Below, in pieces: positions 58,821-64,000 of a DNA stretch of 64,000 nt (within the stretch, counting starts at the first letter, position 1; the number at the start of each line of letters is the position of its first letter). The notes under the pieces are model-generated. The model had not been told where the DNA came from, ran no database searches, and saw nothing but the letters and a program-made list of their open reading frames with translations. This DNA is from Bacteroidales bacterium (GTDB lineage Bacteria > Bacteroidota > Bacteroidia > Bacteroidales > Muribaculaceae). The position numbers and the translations under genes are program-made. Location: the NCBI GenBank assembly GCA_004557565.1, contig SFGS01000002.1, positions 62,001-126,000 on the forward strand, given 5' to 3'.

Positions 58821-59837
58821 ATGAAGAAAATTTTTACTCTTGCTTTAGCCACTCTGATGGCAGGTAATATGATGGCACAAATGCATGGCGTGTTAAACTT
58901 CGCAGGCGCATCTACCGCCAATGTTCTGAACCAGAATGTAGAAAACCCAAGCGACACCGTGAAGTTTGAAATGGTGAACGCCGCTTCTGGTAATATCACT
59001 CTTCCAAATATCACCAATGACAATTTCGTGATTTCCTCATTCACTATCGCAAATGTTGCATTCACGATGGGTGCCAACCATGTGGTAACTATGCCCGACC
59101 AGACATTCGCAACCAAAGTTACTGTTGGCGGCGAAGAAAAGAATATTACAGGTTCTTCGCTCAAAGGTACTTACGACATGGCAGACAACTCCTTGACACT
59201 GAATCTCACATTCAAATATGGAGCAATGCCATTCGACATGACCTACAGCATCAAGGCATACTATATTAAGCCAGTGGCAAGTGCCATCACCGTCAATGTT
59301 GGCGGTGCATTCAATTACAACAATGAAAACGTTACCTACAGCGTGCGCAAGTATATCGACAACAACGTGCAAAAAGTGGATGTGGAAATTTCCACCTACA
59401 CTCTCGACAACACCGTGATGGGCAACCTCACACTCGGAACCTATACAGTGAAAGGTTTGACCTACGACGAGGAGAAGGGTGGATTCTACCGAGACTACAA
59501 GAATGACGGACTTAAATTCCACTTCACAGCCGAAACAGGCGGAAAAAAGACTATGGACGGCGACTATTCGTTCAACCCAGAGAAGAACAATAATATTCTT
59601 GTGAAATACAACGGCAACAAGGTGGAAGACATCGTCAACACTTTCCAAATGGGAGCCATGCCATTTGCTATTGTTACCAAATTCGACACAAATTCCTCTG
59701 GTATCACATCTGTCACAAACGATGAGAAAAGCAACAAGATAAACGACGGCAAAATCTACAACATCTATGGACAGGTAGTAGGTGAGGACTATAAGGGAAT
59801 TGTAATTATTAACGGAAAGAAGTATCTTAAGAGATAA
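58821..59837 (+). CDS. Secreted calycin-like two-domain protein with T9SS-type tail
   Basis: 338 residues, signal peptide 1-19 (MAQ). Two calycin/lipocalin-like beta domains: one from about 25-150, one from 158-285 (LTLNLTFKYGAMPFDMTYSI and its counterpart VDVEISTYTLDNTVMGNLTL, with MGAMPFAIV near the end). The last ~28 residues (GKIYNIYGQVVGEDYKGIVI, ending NGKKYLKR) are a type IX sorting motif. These proteins often precede HmuY-like genes in Bacteroidetes and may bind small hydrophobic ligands; direct evidence is missing. HmuY follows after 10 bases. Confidence 0.7.
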   Translation: MKKIFTLALATLMAGNMMAQMHGVLNFAGASTANVLNQNVENPSDTVKFEMVNAASGNITLPNITNDNFVISSFTIANVAFTMGANHVVTMPDQTFATKVTVGGEEKNITGSSLKGTYDMADNSLTLNLTFKYGAMPFDMTYSIKAYYIKPVASAITVNVGGAFNYNNENVTYSVRKYIDNNVQKVDVEISTYTLDNTVMGNLTLGTYTVKGLTYDEEKGGFYRDYKNDGLKFHFTAETGGKKTMDGDYSFNPEKNNNILVKYNGNKVEDIVNTFQMGAMPFAIVTKFDTNSSGITSVTNDEKSNKINDGKIYNIYGQVVGEDYKGIVIINGKKYLKR

Positions 59838-59847
59838 GGTATTATTG

Positions 59848-60669
59848 ATGAAAAATATTTTTAAACTATTCGTTGCTGCGGTGAGTGTTTCGGCACTCAC
59901 CGCTTGCAACAATCTTTTTGACGATATTTACGACAAGCCTCAAGAAATTGTTCCAGCAAAAGGACAGGTCATAATCGACGCAACAAGTTGGACAGATTGG
60001 TATTATGTGGACCTCAATCGCTTACATCAGCTCTCCCTTGAAGGCAACGAGGAAGAACTATTTAAAGCACAAACAGAGTTTGAAGCCTATTCTATTCCGA
60101 TGGAGGCAACAGGCGATAGGGTTGACACACCGACTCCTGGAGAAGAAAACTCCACCATAACACAAGGCAAAAAACCAGGGCAATACATGTATTGGTTCGA
60201 TGTGTTTGGCGCGGGTATAAAGAATAACACATTTTCCCACTTCACACCCACAGCCGAACAGGCAGCACCTGATGATTGGAGCTTTGCTGTACATCGCAAC
60301 AACGTTAGGACCAACGGTGGTGCTGTATTTGAAACCACATACACCTCAATGACACAATTGCCAGAGAGTAGCGAAGCATTCAAAAACATGAAGTTCGTCG
60401 AGGACGAATGGACTGAGAACGAAGTGTGGGACAGCCAAGAGCAGATGCTTCTTGGTTACGTTCCCTCGCAAGGCATTGCCATAAACCGTGTGCTTTCATC
60501 GTGGTTAAGCATGGAAATTCCGCCTATGCCTCCGACCTTCAGCTTGAACAACCATGTGTTTATATTGCGACTAAAGGACGGCACATATGCAGCTTTGCAA
60601 CTTGAAAATTATCTCGCACCTAACGGCACAAAATGTTATCTTACAATCAATTATAAGTACCCCTATTAA
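59848..60669 (+). CDS. hmuY: HmuY-family heme-binding lipoprotein
   Basis: 273 residues with lipobox (ALTAC, Cys20); start at ATG 59848 (a TTG lies one codon upstream). The HmuY motifs DATSWTDWYYVDL, WSFAVHRNNVRTNGGA and the C-terminal VFILRLKDGTYAALQLENYL are clear. HmuY takes heme from host hemoproteins and hands it to HmuR. The precise heme ligands cannot be read without a model. Next in line is a TonB receptor. Confidence 0.88.
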   Translation: MKNIFKLFVAAVSVSALTACNNLFDDIYDKPQEIVPAKGQVIIDATSWTDWYYVDLNRLHQLSLEGNEEELFKAQTEFEAYSIPMEATGDRVDTPTPGEENSTITQGKKPGQYMYWFDVFGAGIKNNTFSHFTPTAEQAAPDDWSFAVHRNNVRTNGGAVFETTYTSMTQLPESSEAFKNMKFVEDEWTENEVWDSQEQMLLGYVPSQGIAINRVLSSWLSMEIPPMPPTFSLNNHVFILRLKDGTYAALQLENYLAPNGTKCYLTINYKYPY

Positions 60670-60696
60670 GTTTAGGTGACGCTTCAGAAAAGAATT

Positions 60697-62670
60697 ATGC
60701 AGAAACAAATATTTTTCTCAATACTGATTGCAGGAGTCGCATGCCTATCGTCATCAGCACAGGATGCATACACTGACACAATCTACCGAAAGTTCGACCT
60801 CGACGAGGTGGTGGTGACAGGCACACGCACTCCTAAGTTTTTAAAAGACACCCCCATACAGACTCGTGTAATCAACGCAAAAGAGATTGCCCGACTCGAT
60901 GCAACGAATGTGCAGGATCTCCTGCAGCAAGAATTGCCTGGGGTAGAATTCACTTATGCTATGAACCAACAGACTCACCTTAATTTCTCTGGTTTTGGAG
61001 GACAAGGAGTGCTCTTTCTCGTCGATGGCGAACGACTTGCTGGTGAGACTATGGACGATGTGGATTTCACCCGATTGAGCATGGACAACGTGGAACGAAT
61101 TGAAATAGTGAAGGGCGCGGCATCGGCTCTCTATGGAAGCAATGCCACAGGTGGCGTGATAAATATCATCACGAAGAAAAGCCAAAAACCTGTAACACTC
61201 AACGTGAACGCACGATATGCCAAGCACGATGAGCAGCGCTACGGTGGAACCTTCGGGCTGAATGGTAAGCACTGGAACAATATGTTCACAGTGAATTTCA
61301 ACCGAATGGACAACTACGATGTGCACAGTGCGTCCAACCCGGTTACGCGCATTATCTCAACTGTGTATGGTGATAAGACCATCAATTTCAAGGATCAACT
61401 GGTGTGGAGCCCCAACAAGAACTTTCATCTTTCGGGACGCGCAGGATATTTCTTTCGCGAAACTGTGAGGTCAGCCGACCAGCCTGAGCGATACCGTGAC
61501 TTCTCTGGCGGTCTTGGTATGCAATGGAACATTTCCGAACACGACGATTTTCAGGCGAGCTATGCGTTTGACCAATACGATAAATCGGACTATCAACGCA
61601 TCACCAAGCTCGACATTCGCGACTACAGCAATGTGCAAAACTCTCTACGACTGCTCTACAACCACAGGTTCGATAGGGGAGATGTGCTCACCATCGGTTC
61701 CGACTTTATGCACGACTATCTCTACAACACTAACTTGGAGAACGAAACGCGTAACCAAAACTCTTGGGACTTGTTTGGACAATACGACTGGCGTATTTCC
61801 GACCAATGGGAGGCTGTGGGTGCCGTGCGTTATGACTATTTCTCAGATGGTAAGGAGTCGCACGTTACGCCAAAACTCAATGTCTGCTACAAACCTATCT
61901 ACAATCTCTCAATACGTGCGGGATATGGTATGGGATTCAGAGCACCAACTCTGAAAGAGAAGTACTACAACTTTGATATGGCGGGCATCTGGATTGTGGA
62001 GGGCAATGCTAATCTAAAATCGGAAGTGAGCCACAATTTCAATCTCTCTGCTGAATACACCAAAGGGCACTACAATCTCACAGGTTCAGTATATTATAAT
62101 AAGGTTAAGAATAAACTCGCAACTTCGGCTCCATACTTCAAGACGCCCATCGACAAACTGCCATATTTGCCCTACGCCAACCTCGACGATTATAGCGTTT
62201 GTGGTGGTGAAATTGGAGCGCAGGCAAAGTGGAACAATGGTTTCGGAGCGCGACTGACTTATGCCTACACCAAGGAACAGCTTGCAAAGGACAAGGATGG
62301 GCACACCATCAACAACCAGTATATACCAGCACGTGAACATTCACTTAACGCTCGCGTAGATTTCGACAAGCAGCTCAGTAAAAAATATGGGTTGAACATT
62401 GCGCTTCAAGGTCGTGTACTTTCTGGAGTGGAAAATGTGGAATACAAGGACTACTACGACGTGAGCAAGGGAACTATCACCGTGGAATATCCTGCCTACA
62501 CTATTTGGAAACTCTCGGTCGTACAGCGTGTGGGTAATGCGGTTAAAGTAACTGCGGCTCTCGATAATGTATTCGGATATAAACCAAAATATTATTATCT
62601 TAATAGTCCAATAACCGACGGTGTCAATTTTCAGATTGGCATGTCGATTGATATAGATAAACTATTTTAA
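60697..62670 (+). CDS. hmuR: TonB-dependent heme receptor, HmuR-like
   Basis: 657 residues from ATG at 60697 (a GTG at 60676 is less likely). Signal peptide, TonB-box-like FDLDEVVVTGTRTPK, plug domain (about 40-160, ELPGVEF ... RLSMDNVERIEIVKGAASAL) and a 22-strand barrel to the end. The heme-receptor motif FRAP is present (MGFRAPTLKEKYY), with NANL in place of the usual NPNL/NPDL. Transports heme or a similar ligand from HmuY into the periplasm. Confidence 0.85.
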   Translation: MQKQIFFSILIAGVACLSSSAQDAYTDTIYRKFDLDEVVVTGTRTPKFLKDTPIQTRVINAKEIARLDATNVQDLLQQELPGVEFTYAMNQQTHLNFSGFGGQGVLFLVDGERLAGETMDDVDFTRLSMDNVERIEIVKGAASALYGSNATGGVINIITKKSQKPVTLNVNARYAKHDEQRYGGTFGLNGKHWNNMFTVNFNRMDNYDVHSASNPVTRIISTVYGDKTINFKDQLVWSPNKNFHLSGRAGYFFRETVRSADQPERYRDFSGGLGMQWNISEHDDFQASYAFDQYDKSDYQRITKLDIRDYSNVQNSLRLLYNHRFDRGDVLTIGSDFMHDYLYNTNLENETRNQNSWDLFGQYDWRISDQWEAVGAVRYDYFSDGKESHVTPKLNVCYKPIYNLSIRAGYGMGFRAPTLKEKYYNFDMAGIWIVEGNANLKSEVSHNFNLSAEYTKGHYNLTGSVYYNKVKNKLATSAPYFKTPIDKLPYLPYANLDDYSVCGGEIGAQAKWNNGFGARLTYAYTKEQLAKDKDGHTINNQYIPAREHSLNARVDFDKQLSKKYGLNIALQGRVLSGVENVEYKDYYDVSKGTITVEYPAYTIWKLSVVQRVGNAVKVTAALDNVFGYKPKYYYLNSPITDGVNFQIGMSIDIDKLF

Positions 62671-62678
62671 ACACTTTA

Positions 62679-63557
62679 ATGTTATATACGATTTTGAAAT
62701 CAAATTGGTGGAAAGCAATAGCGTCGTTTCTTTTGGTACTCTTTACAATGCCTTTAGGACATGCATTGATGATGATAATGGAAAAGACAATGACACCGGA
62801 GGCATTGCACTATTCGGCATTCTTTATGGGGTTAGTTGGTCTGTTAATTGTAATTGCTGGCGTGTTTGTTAAAGGTGACACTAAACAGACGCTATTTGGA
62901 TTAATCGGAGGTCTGCTGTTCTGGACTGGATGGGTGGAGTTTCTATTTCAATACTACGCTACTCGATGGGGCACACAACCCGAAATTGAGAATGGCGAGA
63001 TTGTGACAAAACCCGAATATCTCATCTTGCCTGCGACCTTTGGCATGTGGATGATGGTGATAACTCTTTACATTTTCTCTACTAAAAACGGTTGCAACTT
63101 CATTAACTGGTGGCAACGAACACTTTTTCGCTCACGCAAAAACGAAATAGCAGCACGTCCTATGACACACCACACGAGCATCGTCACATTCATGGAGATA
63201 AACATGATTTTGTGGTCAAGTTACTTGCTCCTGATGTTCTGCTACGACAAAAACTTCCTCGGCGATCACCATCCTGTTACAAGTATCGTGGCTGCGGCTT
63301 GTCTGCTCGGTAGCATTTTCATTTTCAAGAAGCAACTGAAACTATCAGCATGGGGATCCAACATACGCATGGCTATAGCTACGGTTGTAGTTTTCTGGGT
63401 GCCGGTAGAAGTGCTCGGTCGTCTTGACTTCTTCCATGAGTTTTGGGTCGAACCTCAAGAATATGCCACACAGATGATTTGCATTCTCGCATCATTCATT
63501 GTGCTGCTGGGATATATTGTAGTTTCTGCAAGAAAGAAAAAAGCAAAAAAAGAATAA
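62679..63557 (+). CDS. Polytopic inner-membrane protein of the heme locus
   Basis: 292 residues with about 7 hydrophobic segments and a basic C-terminus (ARKKKAKKE). No family recognised. An internal HH pair (MTHHTSIV) is followed by segments rich in Trp. It starts 8 bases after the receptor and is followed by the PepSY-type gene, so it likely belongs to heme uptake or reduction. Found in many Bacteroidetes hmu-like operons, as far as I can tell. Confidence 0.6.
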   Translation: MLYTILKSNWWKAIASFLLVLFTMPLGHALMMIMEKTMTPEALHYSAFFMGLVGLLIVIAGVFVKGDTKQTLFGLIGGLLFWTGWVEFLFQYYATRWGTQPEIENGEIVTKPEYLILPATFGMWMMVITLYIFSTKNGCNFINWWQRTLFRSRKNEIAARPMTHHTSIVTFMEINMILWSSYLLLMFCYDKNFLGDHHPVTSIVAAACLLGSIFIFKKQLKLSAWGSNIRMAIATVVVFWVPVEVLGRLDFFHEFWVEPQEYATQMICILASFIVLLGYIVVSARKKKAKKE

Positions 63558-63560
63558 TTG

Positions 63561-64000
63561 ATGAAGAAAGGCACTTGGAGAAAGCACCATAAATGACTGG
63601 GGCTCGGCATGACGTTTTTCTTGCTGATGTTTTGCGTGTCGGGCATTCTGCTTAATCACCGTCAGCTTATCAAGGAGATGAATGTGAGCAGGAAGTTTCT
63701 GCCCTCCCGCTATGAGTTCAAAAATTGGAATGGCGGACTGCTGAGAGGCACTCTCGACATTGGTAACACATCTACATTTGTTTCTCACCAAATTACTGAC
63801 TCGAGCCACACCGTTCTGCTATATGGCAACGGTGGCATCTGGCTCACAGACTCTAAGACCTCATTCTTCAAAGATTTCAACAAAGGACTGCCCACAGGTG
63901 CAGACTTACGCCAAATCAGGAATGTAGTGAATATTGAAAGTGACGGGTATGGTAGCAACTTATTTGCCGTATCTCCGTTCGCCCTTTATCGCTACAGTAA
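63561..64000 (+). pseudogene. PepSY-type membrane protein with in-frame stop, cut by window end
   Basis: The frame begins MKKGTWRKHHK, then TGA at 63594-63596, then LGLGMTFFLLMFCVSGILLN. In relatives this position is Trp (KHHKWLGL), so TGG has become TGA. The remaining frame is open to the window edge and includes LLRGTLDIGN and IWLTDSKTSFFKDFNKGLPT. A restart at the ATG 63609 would keep the first membrane segment but lose the basic leader. The start is 3 bases after the previous gene. Either a real inactivation or a sequencing artefact. Confidence 0.6.

Noticed and set aside
59037..59912. 291-codon frame opposite the calycin-like gene
   Set aside because: Overlaps almost all of a gene with signal peptide and T9SS tail on the other strand; composition (Val/Cys/His-rich) is typical of an antisense shadow.
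63594..63596. UGA read as Trp (alternative genetic code)
   Set aside because: Other genes in the window end at TGA with a downstream start overlapping as ATGA (19872, 21101), so TGA is a stop here.

Overview
The window is a stretch of chromosome from a member of the Bacteroidota, most likely order Bacteroidales (Prevotellaceae- or Muribaculaceae-like). The evidence is the repeated promoter pattern TTTG-N19/20-TAnnTTTG instead of E. coli -35/-10 boxes, near absence of Shine-Dalgarno sequences, type IX secretion C-terminal tails on several exported proteins, a BspA-like LRR protein, an HmuY/HmuR heme pair, DUF4301, DUF4369 and calycin-like proteins, and a tmRNA tag reading GENNYALAA. TGA is used as an ordinary stop codon.

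Layout. 1-10 kb: the end of a B12-dependent ribonucleotide reductase, an Uup-type ABC-F protein, tRNA-Glu(CTC), TcdA, a two-gene secreted module (beta-propeller plus T9SS-tailed amidase) and Lon. 10-12 kb: groES-groEL. 12.2-25.5 kb: a compact, one-direction surface-polysaccharide locus of the Wzx/Wzy type. It has a WecA-like initiator, Wza- and Wzc-like export/co-polymerase proteins, WecC, two EpsG-like polymerase candidates, two glycosyltransferases, a flippase, an unassigned alpha/alpha-barrel protein and WecG; WecA+WecC+WecG suggest a repeat unit that begins GlcNAc-ManNAcA. 25.5-28.7 kb: mtnN-luxS-fbp, transcribed leftward.

28.7-34.6 kb is an accessory island and the most interesting part. 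Its left edge carries a decayed integrase and a second broken reading frame. Next to them lies a tightly packed leftward operon that looks like a peptide-modification (RiPP) system: two radical SAM/SPASM enzymes, a cysteine-bearing partner lacking the CX3CX2C motif, a protein of unknown fold with a weak GT-B resemblance, a twin-arginine-signal precursor whose mature part is almost only Tyr and Asn (21 of 22 Asn sit in Y-x-N motifs), and a proteasome-beta-like protein with no N-terminal nucleophile. I infer that the Y-x-N repeats are cross-linked or otherwise modified by the SPASM enzymes and the product exported.

34.6-48.6 kb: a lipoprotein, two paralogous secreted proteins, a DbpA-like helicase with DEFD, a Sua5-like protein, a B3/4-domain protein, hisS, two Crp/Fnr regulators around a TSCPD protein, a BspA-like LRR protein and pyruvate:ferredoxin oxidoreductase. 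48.7-58.5 kb: a membrane-anchored PP2C-like protein, a palindrome-ended intergenic repeat, a YbiT-like ABC-F protein, ssrA, a DUF4369 lipoprotein, rpsF-rpsR-rplI, a periplasmic thioredoxin, DUF4301 and a RelA-type (p)ppGpp synthetase with a degenerate hydrolase domain. 58.7-64 kb: a heme-acquisition locus (calycin-like protein, HmuY, HmuR-like TonB receptor, membrane protein, PepSY-type protein interrupted by a stop codon and cut by the window end).
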